This document shows positions 54,592 to 63,665 of a DNA stretch of 64,000 nt, piece by piece. The notes beneath the pieces are model-generated. The model did no database searches and was not told where the DNA came from. It saw nothing but the letters and a program-made list of their open reading frames with translations. Numbering within the stretch: position 1 is the first letter of the stretch; every line of letters starts with the position of its first letter. A program made the translations under genes and the position numbers. The stretch is from Verrucomicrobiota bacterium (GTDB lineage: Bacteria > Chlamydiota > Chlamydiia > Chlamydiales > SM23-39): the NCBI GenBank assembly GCA_018239895.1, contig JAFEGL010000045.1, positions 1-64,000 of the forward strand, given 5' to 3'.

Positions 54592-55515
54592 TTAGTTTGG
54601 GTAAGGGTATAAGAATGCGGTTCCGAGGTCGTCTACCAACCCTTTTATTGTGCTGAACATATTGTCGCCGAAAACACCATTTTGGGTAGGGGCAATCGCT
54701 TTATAAAAGGCATCGTAGTCGGCTTGGGTTGGGCTTCCCATCATTGTTGCTAAGAGCGACTGAAGCGAGCTCGAACCGAGTGTTCCTTGAGCCGATTCTA
54801 GCTTGCCTGAGAATGCATCGTTGATCATATTGACCCACGAGTTTCCAACGCCTGAGGTTCCAACGTTAGCGAATTGGCTGAAAAAGCCTTCGATCTCATT
54901 CATCGCTGTGGCGATGGCATCCAAACCTTCCTTGATATAGCGAGCCGATGCAGCGGGGTCGGTTTTTGCTAGGCTTTGACCAAGAGCGATCAAAGATTGA
55001 CCAGCGCTCATGCCCGAGTAAAAGGCGGTCTGAATCGTATTGTACTGCTGAATTACTGTGCTCGTGAAGTAAGATGAAGGGTTGTATTGAGCATTCGGGT
55101 TTGAGGTCATCCAACTGCCTACAGCTGAAATCGCTGTATTGAGCATCGATGAAGGATCTTTCCAAGCAGCAAGTAGTGCGGCGTTGTTACCTACTGGATC
55201 TTTGCATAAATCGGCCAATGTCCCGTGAGAATCTGCTGTAGTCAAGGCCTGGTTTAGCAAATAACCTTGAGGATCCGAGGCCATAGAAGGGGGGTTGGCT
55301 TTATAGTAAGCGGCGAGTCTTTCGAGCTGGGTCGCGATCTGTTGAATCTCGAACGCAGCATGCTCGTCTTTGCTATTGTAGTTTAAACCGTTGATGAGCT
55401 CTTTATAGAGGTCTACCATCAATTCGTGTTCTGTATTATCTGGTGGAGTCGCGCCTAACAAGGCGAAATTGGTAAAAAGAGCTGAATTATTATTGTTTGT
55501 ATTGATTTGTGTCAT
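54592..55515 (-). CDS. Unknown Ser/Asn/Ala-rich protein, candidate secreted effector or translocator
   Basis: 307 aa, no family recognised. The first 15 residues (MTQINTNNNNSALFT) are polar, uncharged and Asn/Ser/Thr-rich, as in type III secretion signals. The rest is helical with many small residues (SAGQSLIALGQSLAKTDPAA, GTLGSSSLQSLLATMMGS) and no Cys besides one. No Sec signal or membrane helix. It is a monocistronic unit with its own extended -10 (TGATAAAAT) upstream and a strong terminator. The secretion idea is inference. Confidence 0.65.
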   Translation of the reverse strand: MTQINTNNNNSALFTNFALLGATPPDNTEHELMVDLYKELINGLNYNSKDEHAAFEIQQIATQLERLAAYYKANPPSMASDPQGYLLNQALTTADSHGTLADLCKDPVGNNAALLAAWKDPSSMLNTAISAVGSWMTSNPNAQYNPSSYFTSTVIQQYNTIQTAFYSGMSAGQSLIALGQSLAKTDPAASARYIKEGLDAIATAMNEIEGFFSQFANVGTSGVGNSWVNMINDAFSGKLESAQGTLGSSSLQSLLATMMGSPTQADYDAFYKAIAPTQNGVFGDNMFSTIKGLVDDLGTAFLYPYPN

Positions 55516-55632
55516 ATTATTCTCTCGTTTAGTTCTTCCTTCATACTATTTTATCACATTTTGTTTAAAATATCCACATTTAGTCTTAATGTTAATGTGA
55601 ATGAAGTTGATAATAAATGAGATAAGGAATTG

Positions 55633-56436
55633 TTATTTTTTAAACGACTTACGGTAAGAGATTTGGGTCATTCTCATTCGCTCTGAGGGGGTTAGGGAGT
55701 CCTCTCCGTGCTGGGAGATCCGGGCGAGCATAGAATCCATGAACTCGTCGTCGTTCTGGACTGGCTGTCCCGATGCGATGTCATAGACTTTGGGAGAAAG
55801 GACTCTTTTGCGTCCCCAGGTGAAGGTTTGAAAGGCAGCGCGGGTGAAAATAAGTGAGTAAGTCATTGAAAATGAGACGCTTGCTAAATGGATCCATTGG
55901 CCGTTGGTTAGGTCGATGAAGAGGGTGGACCCGATCAGGACGAACAGGGCGGTTCGGGCCTTGAGGGGGATGGCGAAAAAGAGGAGGATCTCGGTCTGGG
56001 GGTTGAGGAGGGTCCAGGCGAGGAGGAGGCCGTAGAGGGGGGCTGTAGGGCCAGAAAAGAGGGTAGGGAGGTGGAGGAGCTCTTGGGCTCCCCAGGCGCC
56101 GAGGCCTCCAGCCAGGACCGCTCCGAAAAAGAGGCCAGATAGCTTGGAGTAGCCGAGCCTGTCGAGAAGGGAGGTCCCGAAAATCCAGCCTAGATAAAGG
56201 GTGAGGCCGAGTTGGAGGAGGAGGGAAAGGCTGATGGGGCCGGGTTCGATGAGAAAATAGGTGAACCATTGCCAATAGAAGTTTTGGGAGATGCCGGCTG
56301 AAGAGAGGCCAAAGTAGAGGGCTAGCTGGGGCAGGGCGGCCGCGGCCAGGGTCAATGTGGCGATGGCTCCCAGGATGACTTTCAGGGGTTTTGGGGCCGG
56401 CGCGGGGCGGGTCCAATTGTAAAATCGGTTCGACAT
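55633..56436 (-). CDS. Rhomboid-like membrane protein with altered catalytic motif
   Basis: 267 aa, six helices. WQWFTYFLIEP matches the rhomboid L1 region. The GxSG serine motif reads G129-P-Thr131-Ala132, while a His is kept at 183 (WIHLAS). Thr in place of Ser and Ala for Gly suggest an inactive, iRhom-like pseudoprotease, or a weak threonine enzyme. The cytoplasmic tail DEFMDSMLARISQHGEDSLTPSER is the C-terminal helix pair often found on bacterial rhomboids. Single gene on the minus strand. Confidence 0.75.
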   Translation of the reverse strand: MSNRFYNWTRPAPAPKPLKVILGAIATLTLAAAALPQLALYFGLSSAGISQNFYWQWFTYFLIEPGPISLSLLLQLGLTLYLGWIFGTSLLDRLGYSKLSGLFFGAVLAGGLGAWGAQELLHLPTLFSGPTAPLYGLLLAWTLLNPQTEILLFFAIPLKARTALFVLIGSTLFIDLTNGQWIHLASVSFSMTYSLIFTRAAFQTFTWGRKRVLSPKVYDIASGQPVQNDDEFMDSMLARISQHGEDSLTPSERMRMTQISYRKSFKK

Positions 56437-56470
56437 ATAGATTTTTCTACCAAATAGCCGGATAAAATTC

Positions 56471-56499
56471 TTGTGTTTTTGCTTACCTTAGGATACATT
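56471..56499 (+). promoter_or_regulatory. Predicted promoter of the rpmE2-prfA-ffh operon
   Basis: TTGTGT (56471-56476), 17-bp spacer, TACATT (56494-56499), 37 bases before the rpmE2 ATG. Confidence 0.45.
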
Positions 56500-56536
56500 T
56501 GATGGGAAATTTGTTATAGCTATAAGGTTCATTCCC

Positions 56537-56857
56537 ATGAAAGACAAAACACACCCACCGTATCAAGAAGTTCTTTTTGTAGACTCCGCGACCAATACCC
56601 AGTTCTTAATTGGCAGCACTTTGCAGCCAAAAGAGAAAGGGACGTTCGAAGGAAAAGAATATCCTCTTTACCGAGTGCCGGTTTCTTCTGCTTCCCATCC
56701 TTTCTTCACGAAAGCCAACCAGTTCATCGACTCGGAAGGCCGCGTAGATAAATTCACGAAGAAGTATCAGCGCAAGACCGAGCAAGTGAAGAAAGATCAG
56801 GAAAAACAAGAAGAGTCGAAAAAAGAGGCTCTCAAGGGTTCTAAAAAGAAGAAATAA
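56537..56857 (+). CDS. rpmE2: 50S ribosomal protein L31 type B
   Basis: 106 aa. The core (HPPYQEVLFVDSATNTQFL, YPLYRVPVSSASHPFFTKANQF, GRVDKFTKKY) is the zinc-free type B form without the CxxC cysteines. A lysine/glutamate-rich tail of about 25 residues follows. First gene of an operon with prfA, prmC and ffh, in the C. trachomatis order. Confidence 0.93.
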   Translation: MKDKTHPPYQEVLFVDSATNTQFLIGSTLQPKEKGTFEGKEYPLYRVPVSSASHPFFTKANQFIDSEGRVDKFTKKYQRKTEQVKKDQEKQEESKKEALKGSKKKK

Positions 56858-56863
56858 TCTTCT

Positions 56864-57928
56864 ATGGATGCAAAGGTTCAGCAGCTGCTCAAGCGGCTCC
56901 AGGAAGTCGAAGACCTGCTGGGCCAGCCCGATATTTTTTCCGATCAGAAGGCCTATCGCCAACTGACCCAAGAACACTCTCAACTATCGCAGTTGAAGGA
57001 AGTCTGGGACAAGTTGGCTCGGGCTGAAAAGCAGCTTCAGGAAAATAAAGAGCTTGTCTCTCAGGAACAAGATCCTGAGATGGTCCAGCTCATGCGGGAA
57101 GAGATTGCCCAACTGGAGAAAGTCCAGGAGGAATCCCGCAAGCAGATCGAAACTCTTCTCGTCCCCCCCGATCCTAGAGATAGCCGAAACATCATCATGG
57201 AGCTCCGCGCCGGCACAGGCGGCGACGAAGCGGCTCTTTTTGTGGCTGATTGCGTCCGGATGTACCGGAACTACGCCGATATAAAAGGGTGGCGCTACGA
57301 AATTCTCTCAACTTCAGCTTCCGAAGTGGGCGGCTACAAAGAATATATCATGTCGTTTGCCGGTCAGAATGTATTCCGTCTGATGCAATATGAGGCGGGG
57401 ACTCACCGGGTTCAGCGCGTTCCAGAAACAGAGACGCAAGGGAGGGTTCACACCTCCGCCATTACCATCGCCGTCCTCTTGGAACCGACCGAAGACGATG
57501 AGATCAAGATCGAGGAGAAAGACCTCCGGATCGAGACCTACCGGGCTTCGGGCGCTGGCGGCCAGCACGTCAACACGACCGACTCAGCCGTCCGAATCGT
57601 CCACTTGCCGACGGGGACCGTTGTCACCTGCCAAGATGAGAGGAGTCAGCACAAAAACCGCGATAAGGCGATGCGCCTCCTATCGGCGAGGATTGCTGAA
57701 GAGCAGAGGCGTAAAGCTCAGCAGGAGATGTCGTCGATTAGATCCTCCCAAGTTGGATCGGGCGACCGTTCTGAGCGGATCCGGACCTATAACTTCCCCC
57801 AAAACCGGATCACCGACCACCGGATCGATTTAACCCTTTATAAACTAGACAGAGTCATGGAGGGAGATCTCGACGATATCACCATCCCTCTCGTCAACCA
57901 CTTTTACCAAGAAAAGCTCCAATCGTGA
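56864..57928 (+). CDS. prfA: Peptide chain release factor 1
   Basis: 354 aa. Reads UAA and UAG. The GGQ motif is at 232-234 ([14 protein letters not shown]), the N-terminal helical domain begins [11 protein letters not shown], and the PxT-type codon-reading region lies near 185 ([16 protein letters not shown]). The Gln of GGQ is methylated by PrmC, whose gene overlaps it by four bases. Confidence 0.97.
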   Translation: MDAKVQQLLKRLQEVEDLLGQPDIFSDQKAYRQLTQEHSQLSQLKEVWDKLARAEKQLQENKELVSQEQDPEMVQLMREEIAQLEKVQEESRKQIETLLVPPDPRDSRNIIMELRAGTGGDEAALFVADCVRMYRNYADIKGWRYEILSTSASEVGGYKEYIMSFAGQNVFRLMQYEAGTHRVQRVPETETQGRVHTSAITIAVLLEPTEDDEIKIEEKDLRIETYRASGAGGQHVNTTDSAVRIVHLPTGTVVTCQDERSQHKNRDKAMRLLSARIAEEQRRKAQQEMSSIRSSQVGSGDRSERIRTYNFPQNRITDHRIDLTLYKLDRVMEGDLDDITIPLVNHFYQEKLQS

Positions 57929-58761
57929 AGACGCTGGGCGAAACTCTCAAACTCTCCGCCTCCTATCTCCAAGAGAGAAAGATCGGAGAGCCGCGCCGCC
58001 AGGCAGAAGATCTGTTGGCGCACGTTTTATCTTTGAAGCGGATTGACCTATACATGCAATACGACCGGCCGCTCGAAGAAAAGGAGCTGGGAATTCTCCG
58101 AGAACTCCTCAAGAAAAGAGGGAAAGGGGAGCCGCACGAGTATATCGTCGGCGAAACTTTATTTTACGGCTGCAAGATCCGAGTCGATCGATCAGTTTTA
58201 ATTCCGAGGCCAGAGACAGAGATTTTGGTCGACCTGATTGGAAAAAAAATAAGTGGAAAAAAGGTCCTTTGGGATCTTTGCACCGGCTCTGGATGTATTG
58301 GCATTTCTTTAAAGAAGGCTTTCCCTGAATTGAAGGTGGTTTTGTCCGATATTTCGCCCGAAGCGTTGGCTGTGGCTAAAGAAAATGCCCGGATCAATGA
58401 AGTGGACGTAGAGTGTCGGGAAGGGGATTTGCTGGCCCCTTTTGCGGGGGAGAAGGCCGATTATGTCGTATGCAACCCGCCCTATATCTCTTCTAAAGAA
58501 TATTTGACGCTCGATCGGTCGGTAGCCGATTTCGAGCCGAAGCTGGCTTTGGTCGGCGGCGAGAGGGGAGATGAGTTTTATGGCCGTTTGGCGAGGGAGC
58601 TTCCAGCCTATTTAAATGCTGGGGCCTCAGCCTTTTTTGAGCTGGGGACAGGGCAGGGAGAGGTAGTAAAAAATCTTTTTTCAGACCCGCTTTGGACCCA
58701 ACGGGAACTTAAAAAAGATTGGGCTGGGCACGACCGCTTCTTTTTCCTTGAAAAGCAATGA
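57925..58761 (+). CDS. prmC: Release factor glutamine methyltransferase
   Basis: 278 aa. Methylates the GGQ glutamine of RF1/RF2. N-terminal helical domain, SAM motif [15 protein letters not shown] and catalytic NPPY ([10 protein letters not shown]), preceded by [11 protein letters not shown]. The start is GTG within GTGA at the prfA stop. The C-terminus is normal. Confidence 0.95.
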   Translation: MKTLGETLKLSASYLQERKIGEPRRQAEDLLAHVLSLKRIDLYMQYDRPLEEKELGILRELLKKRGKGEPHEYIVGETLFYGCKIRVDRSVLIPRPETEILVDLIGKKISGKKVLWDLCTGSGCIGISLKKAFPELKVVLSDISPEALAVAKENARINEVDVECREGDLLAPFAGEKADYVVCNPPYISSKEYLTLDRSVADFEPKLALVGGERGDEFYGRLARELPAYLNAGASAFFELGTGQGEVVKNLFSDPLWTQRELKKDWAGHDRFFFLEKQ

Positions 58762-58798
58762 AATTCTCTAGTACCATTACTCGTTAAATTGGGTATTT

Positions 58799-60157
58799 AT
58801 GTTCGGCGCCTTGACCGACAAGCTGCAAAATTTGTTTTCAAGCCTCACTGGCAAGAAGACCCTTACGGAGGATAATATCTCCGATGCGGTCCGCCAGGTC
58901 CGCTTGGCGCTGCTCGACGCCGACGTCAACTACACCGTCGTCAGCGATTTTGTGAAGCGGGTCAAAGAGAAGGCGATAGGCGACGCTGTTTTGAAGTCGG
59001 TATCGCCAGGAAACCAGTTCACAAAACTGGTCCACGATGAGTTGATCGAGCTGATGGGGTCCAATGAGGCGCCGCTCGATTTGAACGGAAAGCTCTCCGT
59101 CGTGATGCTCTGCGGCCTACAAGGCTCAGGGAAAACGACGACCTGCGCGAAGTTGGCCGCTTTCATCGGCAAGACCGAGAAGCACAAGAAAATAATGCTC
59201 GCCGCCTGCGATTTGCAGAGGCCTGCTGCTGTAGAGCAGCTCAAAAAGTTAGGAGCCGATCTCAACCTCCCCGTCTTTACGATGGAAGGGGAGAAGAACG
59301 CGCTGAAAGTTGCTAAGAGGGCGCTAGAAAAAGCGCAAGCCGAAGAGTTCGACGTATTGATCGTCGATACGGCGGGCCGCCTCCATCTCGATGAAGAGCT
59401 CATGAAAGAGCTCGAAGCGATCAAGGGGGCCTTGAACCCTCGGGAAATTCTCTTCGTCGCCAATGCGACGACAGGGCAAGACGCCGTCAAGACGGCCGCC
59501 GAGTTCGATAAACGGGTTCAGATCACGGGAACGATCTTGACGATGCTCGACGGCAATGCCCGCGCTGGAGCCGCCATCTCGATCCGCGAAGTGACGAAGA
59601 AACCCCTCAAGTTCGAAGGGGTCGGCGAGAAGATAGGCGACCTACAGATTTTCAATCCCCGCTCGATGGCCGACAGGATCCTCGGGATGGGAGATATCAT
59701 CAACCTGGTCAAGAAAGCCCAGGAGAACTTCGACGAAGCGGAAAGCGCCGAGTTGGAGAAGAAGTTAAAAAAGGCCACCTTCACCTACGAAGATTATCTT
59801 CGTCAGATGGGGATGGTCAAGAAGATGGGATCCTTCAAGAGTTTATTGAAGATGATGCCCGGATTCTCATCGGTTGAAGGGCTCGAGTTTTCCGACAAAG
59901 AGTTTGGAAAGCTAGAGGCGATGATCCTTTCGATGACTCCCAGCGAGCGGCAGGAGAGAGACGAACTCTCTTTCAGCCGACGCAAGAGGATCGCGTCAGG
60001 AAGCGGCGTCCCGGTCGACGATGTAAATAGAATGGTGAAAGGATTTAAACGGGTAAAACAACTCTTTAAATCGATGCCTAATATGAAGGCCCAAGCCTCT
60101 AAAATGGGGATAGGCGATCTCAAAAAGCAAATGGAAGGTTTTAAAAAATGGCGTTAA
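58799..60157 (+). CDS. ffh: Signal recognition particle protein Ffh
   Basis: 452 aa. Binds signal peptides and 4.5S RNA. N domain, GTPase domain with G1 GLQGSGKTTT, DTAGRL, and TKxD replaced by the usual TMLDGNARAG region, then the methionine-rich M domain (RQMGMVKKMGSFKSLLKMMPG, SGVPVDDVNRMVKGF). Shares ten bases with rpsP at its 3' end. Confidence 0.97.
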   Translation: MFGALTDKLQNLFSSLTGKKTLTEDNISDAVRQVRLALLDADVNYTVVSDFVKRVKEKAIGDAVLKSVSPGNQFTKLVHDELIELMGSNEAPLDLNGKLSVVMLCGLQGSGKTTTCAKLAAFIGKTEKHKKIMLAACDLQRPAAVEQLKKLGADLNLPVFTMEGEKNALKVAKRALEKAQAEEFDVLIVDTAGRLHLDEELMKELEAIKGALNPREILFVANATTGQDAVKTAAEFDKRVQITGTILTMLDGNARAGAAISIREVTKKPLKFEGVGEKIGDLQIFNPRSMADRILGMGDIINLVKKAQENFDEAESAELEKKLKKATFTYEDYLRQMGMVKKMGSFKSLLKMMPGFSSVEGLEFSDKEFGKLEAMILSMTPSERQERDELSFSRRKRIASGSGVPVDDVNRMVKGFKRVKQLFKSMPNMKAQASKMGIGDLKKQMEGFKKWR

Positions 60158-60462
60158 CAATTCGTATGAGACAACAAGGGGCCAACAACCGGCAGACATT
60201 CCGTGTTGTAGTGACCGATATCCGCAATCCCCGCGATGGAAAATATTTGGAGATGCTCGGATGGTACAATCCTTTTGTCGCAGACAATGAAAAGAATCTC
60301 TCAATCGATGTGGCCCGTCTCCAATACTGGATCGACAACGGCGCAATCGTGAGCGATCGAGTTAAATCTCTCGTCAAGCGTTATGCGCCTGAAGTCGTTC
60401 AGAAAATGAGCGCGAAGAAAGTCGCAAAGATCGCTAAGAAGAGAGAGAAGCGCAAGAAGTAA
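60148..60462 (+). CDS. rpsP: 30S ribosomal protein S16
   Basis: 104 aa. MALTIRMRQQGANNRQTFRVVV then NPRDGKYLEMLGWYNPF and a basic tail (AKKVAKIAKKREKRKK). Starts inside the end of ffh. The ffh-rpsP-trmD-rplS order is conserved in many bacteria. Confidence 0.96.
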   Translation: MALTIRMRQQGANNRQTFRVVVTDIRNPRDGKYLEMLGWYNPFVADNEKNLSIDVARLQYWIDNGAIVSDRVKSLVKRYAPEVVQKMSAKKVAKIAKKREKRKK

Positions 60463-60468
60463 GCTAAG

Positions 60469-61197
60469 ATGGAGATCGATATCCTCTCCCTCTTTCCGGC
60501 CTATTTTCGCGGCCCCTTCGATGTCAGCATGGTCCAAAGGGCCCGCGACGCTGGGATTCTCGATATAAGGCTGACCGACATCCGCGATTTTGCTGAGAAT
60601 AAGCACAATCGGGTCGACGATAGACCGTTCGGAGGAGGGCCGGGAATGCTTCTCGCTCCAGGGCCTGTGGCCCGGGCGATCCGAAGCGCAAAGAAAGGAG
60701 ATCGATCTCGCGTTATCTACTTGACGCCTCAAGGTACTCCGTTGACTGCCGCCAAATGCCAGGAGCTGGCTCGGATGGAACATCTGATCCTCCTGTGCGG
60801 CCACTACGAAGGGGTCGACGAGAGAGTCCTCGAGAGCGAGGTAGACGAAGAGATTAGCATCGGCGACTATGTTTTGACGAATGGCTGCGTAGCGGCGATC
60901 GTCTTGGTCGATGCGGTGATCCGGTTCATCCCAGGAGTGCTGGGACATCCGGATGCAGCGAAAGAAGACTCCTTTCAGAACGGGATTTTTGACGGGCCCC
61001 ACTACACTCGGCCCGAAACGTTTGAAGGGAAGCGGGTCCCTCAGGTTCTCCTAGATGGAAACCATGAGGAGATTCGCAAGTGGCGCTTAAGCCGCGCAAT
61101 AGAGAAAACAATTCGAGTCAGACCCGATCTCGTCGGAGCTGGCTCACAAAAATATAGTAAGGAGAACTCACGTGAGCCGCTCACCGTTGATTGTTGA
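60469..61197 (+). CDS. trmD: tRNA (guanine37-N1)-methyltransferase
   Basis: 242 aa. SPOUT enzyme that prevents frameshifting at G37. Knot signatures: [24 protein letters not shown] and [15 protein letters not shown] with the catalytic Asp region [13 protein letters not shown]. Starts six bases after rpsP. Overlaps the rplS start by 26 bases. Confidence 0.96.
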   Translation: MEIDILSLFPAYFRGPFDVSMVQRARDAGILDIRLTDIRDFAENKHNRVDDRPFGGGPGMLLAPGPVARAIRSAKKGDRSRVIYLTPQGTPLTAAKCQELARMEHLILLCGHYEGVDERVLESEVDEEISIGDYVLTNGCVAAIVLVDAVIRFIPGVLGHPDAAKEDSFQNGIFDGPHYTRPETFEGKRVPQVLLDGNHEEIRKWRLSRAIEKTIRVRPDLVGAGSQKYSKENSREPLTVDC

Positions 61198-61573
61198 AGT
61201 TGAATCCTCTTATCTTAAAAAGGATGCCCCCGTATTTTCGATCGGCGACACAGTCCGTGTCCAAACGAAGATTGTCGAGGGAGAAAAAGAGCGTATCCAG
61301 GCCTTCACTGGCACTGTCATCGCAAAGAAAGGAACCGGCTTGTCTGAGACTTTCACTGTTTATAGAACTGCCTACGGCTCGAGCATGGAGCGGGTATTCT
61401 TGCTTCACAGCCCGCGCATCGCCGGCGTCGAAGTAATGCGCCCAGGAAAAGTTCGCAGAGCGAAGCTCTACTACATCCGCGGCCGTTCCGGCAAGGCTAC
61501 CAAGATCCGCGAACTCTACGTAGCCGGTTCTTCCGAAGAGAAAGCAGAAGCTGCTCCTTCAGAAAACCAATAA
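61172..61573 (+). CDS. rplS: 50S ribosomal protein L19
   Basis: 133 aa. [72 protein letters not shown] are the family blocks. GTG start at 61172, seven bases after AAGGAG, inside trmD. A short acidic tail ([12 protein letters not shown]) extends beyond the usual end. Confidence 0.96.
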   Translation: MSRSPLIVEVESSYLKKDAPVFSIGDTVRVQTKIVEGEKERIQAFTGTVIAKKGTGLSETFTVYRTAYGSSMERVFLLHSPRIAGVEVMRPGKVRRAKLYYIRGRSGKATKIRELYVAGSSEEKAEAAPSENQ

Positions 61574-61578
61574 GGTTA

Positions 61579-61661
61579 AAGAGAGCGACTCTCAAAACAA
61601 AATCCCCTTTTTGACGGGTATACCCGCCAAAAAGGGGATTTTGTTTTGAGAGTCGCCTCTT
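61579..61661. terminator. Long near-perfect palindrome after rplS
   Basis: Arms of about 40 bases from AAAGAG at 61579 to CTCTTTT at 61661. A 28-bp perfect block ends in AATCCCCTTTTT, and the centre is the palindrome CGGGTATACCCG. Mismatches are one bulge and one A/C pair. The T-rich arm end makes it a bidirectional terminator. It is far longer than other terminators in the window. Confidence 0.75.
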
Positions 61662-61700
61662 TTCTAAAAAGGCGCTGAGAGAGTACAGTTTCATGCTAAT

Positions 61701-62354
61701 ATGAGACTCTCCAGAGCTGAAGTATCTCGACTTAAAAAACTTTCCCAGTTCGAATCTGAACTTCGAGTGGAAGGTTACTTACGTGTTGCAGGGGTCGATG
61801 AGGCTGGGCGAGGCCCTCTCGCTGGTCCCGTTGTCGCCGCAGCCTGCATCTTGCCAGAAAACTTCGCTCTTGAAGATGTCAACGACAGCAAGCAGTTGTC
61901 GCCTCAAAACAGGGATCGCCTCTTCGCATCGCTGTCGCAAAATCCCCAAGTTCTCTATGGCATCGGTATCGTCGAGGCGGCCGATATCGACCGGATTAAT
62001 ATTCTGCAGGCGACTTTTTTGGCGATGCAGAAGGCGATCGCTGCTTTGCCCGAAATTCCCGACTACCTCCTCGTCGATGGGGACAAATTGCCGCGGACGA
62101 AGATCCCCGCGCGAGCCGTCGTGAAGGGGGACTCCCTCTCTATTTCGATCGCATCCGCCTCGATTTTCGCCAAAGTGACCCGGGACCGGATCATGGACGC
62201 CCTCGACGCCCAATATCCGCTCTACGGCTTTAAAAACCACAAGGGCTATGGAACCTCTGAGCATCTCCAGGCGATCGACCTTTATGGCCCCTGCCCCATC
62301 CACCGCAAATCGTTCGACCCAATCAAAAGTCAGCTTGAGCTGAAGCTTTTTTGA
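61701..62354 (+). CDS. rnhB: Ribonuclease HII
   Basis: 217 aa. Removes ribonucleotides from DNA. Catalytic motif VAGVDEAGRGPLAGPV, NDSKQLS, the Asp of LLVDGDKLP and SIASASIFAKVTRDRIM are present. Ends with the KGYGTSEHLQAI motif of the family. Begins after the rplS palindrome; same position as in C. trachomatis. Confidence 0.96.
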   Translation: MRLSRAEVSRLKKLSQFESELRVEGYLRVAGVDEAGRGPLAGPVVAAACILPENFALEDVNDSKQLSPQNRDRLFASLSQNPQVLYGIGIVEAADIDRINILQATFLAMQKAIAALPEIPDYLLVDGDKLPRTKIPARAVVKGDSLSISIASASIFAKVTRDRIMDALDAQYPLYGFKNHKGYGTSEHLQAIDLYGPCPIHRKSFDPIKSQLELKLF

Positions 62355-62626
62355 AAAAGCACTGAAAAGACTACAACACGTTATGTCCCTTTAGGTCACT
62401 TTAGCAAGGAAACCATTCCTTCTTTGCGCGTTTCAATCCTCTTACATTTTACGGTAAAAATGATGGTATTAAACTTTCTTCTTGTGCAATAAAAATTCTT
62501 TTGCTAAAAACCCTAGCTCTTTCAAACGAGTTGCTCGAAGTCACTGTCGCGTCTTAACAGAGATGGGGTAACTGGGTTATTAATAGGCTTGAAGTAAGGC
62601 ACTTAAGTTTATATGGAGAGAGTTAG

Positions 62627-62848
62627 ATGCTTGACTATGTAAAAGAAGCTTCCGTGATTGTGGTCGTGTGCGCTGTATACTCTTTCTGCTTAGCTCGTCT
62701 TGTTAAACTGATTTTTCTCCTTAAAGAGAAAAAAGCGAATGAATCTTTTTGTCCTAAAAATCGGAGGAAAATATGGGCAATAGCAATCTTTTTCTCGGCA
62801 ATGGTCGGTTCATTTCTATCTTATCTGCGATTTTTTCAACGACTTTAG
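62627..62848 (+). CDS. Small two-helix membrane protein (unknown)
   Basis: 73 aa with two hydrophobic helices (ASVIVVVCAVYSFCLARLV and IWAIAIFFSAMVGSFLSYL) separated by a basic loop. GGAGAGAG precedes the ATG. The 272-base stretch before it (62355-62626) has no gene that I can see. Its last 76 bases overlap the next gene in another frame. No family recognised. Confidence 0.5.
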   Translation: MLDYVKEASVIVVVCAVYSFCLARLVKLIFLLKEKKANESFCPKNRRKIWAIAIFFSAMVGSFLSYLRFFQRL

Positions 62849-63372
62849 CACCCATTCATGCTAATGCATCTCCTCAAGACCATTCAGCTGAGAATGCTGT
62901 AAATTTTCTTATGAGCGGGGACGTACAGTCTGCTTTTGATGAATTGGACCAGATTCGTGATAGTTTGTCTGATGTTGATAATCCGTCTCAAAAGGCTTTA
63001 ATGTTCTTGAAACGTATGGTCGAGATTCTTAATTTACACACAAACAAAAAGTTAACCTTGGATTCTATTGCCGCGATCGCTAAGCAGAACCCAAATGTTT
63101 TTAAAGATTATCAAGATGCTTTACTTCTTGAGCACTGGATAATGACTCGGGGTGACCTACCAGGTGAACTAGAACCAGATAATATTTTTGGACTGCTCTT
63201 GATGGGAGCTGGGATTGCTGTTTCTGCTGCTACTGGATGGACTGGTTTTGGAGCGCTCTTTGGTGGGGCGCTCTTTGGATATGGCATGTCTAAGACTGCT
63301 GATTGTGAATTCAGTAACTGGAAAAGGCAGCATGGCTACGGAACTCAAAATGAATATCCTATGCCCAAGTGA
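62773..63372 (+). CDS. Unknown exported protein
   Basis: 199 aa. The N-terminus looks like a signal peptide (SILSAIFSTTLAPIHANA, cleavage before SPQD). The mature part is helical, with a glycine-rich hydrophobic segment near residue 150 (LLLMGAGIAVSAATGWTGFG) that could insert in a membrane. GGAGGAAAAT gives a strong ribosome binding site inside the preceding gene. No family recognised; DNA is more AT-rich than the operon upstream. Confidence 0.6.
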   Translation: MGNSNLFLGNGRFISILSAIFSTTLAPIHANASPQDHSAENAVNFLMSGDVQSAFDELDQIRDSLSDVDNPSQKALMFLKRMVEILNLHTNKKLTLDSIAAIAKQNPNVFKDYQDALLLEHWIMTRGDLPGELEPDNIFGLLLMGAGIAVSAATGWTGFGALFGGALFGYGMSKTADCEFSNWKRQHGYGTQNEYPMPK

Positions 63373-63399
63373 ATAAATAATACTACAGAGGTAAATCAC

Positions 63400-63655
63400 A
63401 AAATTTTCTGCACAGCAGGAAGCGAACCACTACGAAGTTGGCGCGATCTTCTACCCCCAGAGGGGCCGCCAAGGGGAAATCCTAGGCGCAGCGAAGATTT
63501 GGTCTTGCGGAAGGGGGCAGCGGGGGCTTCGCCCGACTGCTTATATTTTTGTCAGCAGCTTGCGGTTAACGCAGCCCGCATCAAGGGTGGGGAGGAGAGC
63601 CTCTTTTAACTTGACCCTGAGCTTGGCTCTCGCTTAAAATCAACGCAACGTCTGA
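63400..63655. other. GC-rich stretch without a gene
   Basis: The 293 bases between the exported-protein gene and the YicC gene have a base composition unlike the AT-rich gene before them. They hold small hairpins such as GGGCTTCGCCC near 63527 and GAGAGCC/GGCTCTC near 63597-63631. I see no open frame with a ribosome binding site, and no RNA family I can name. It may be a decayed repeat. Confidence 0.35.
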
Positions 63656-63665
63656 GCATTTTTCT

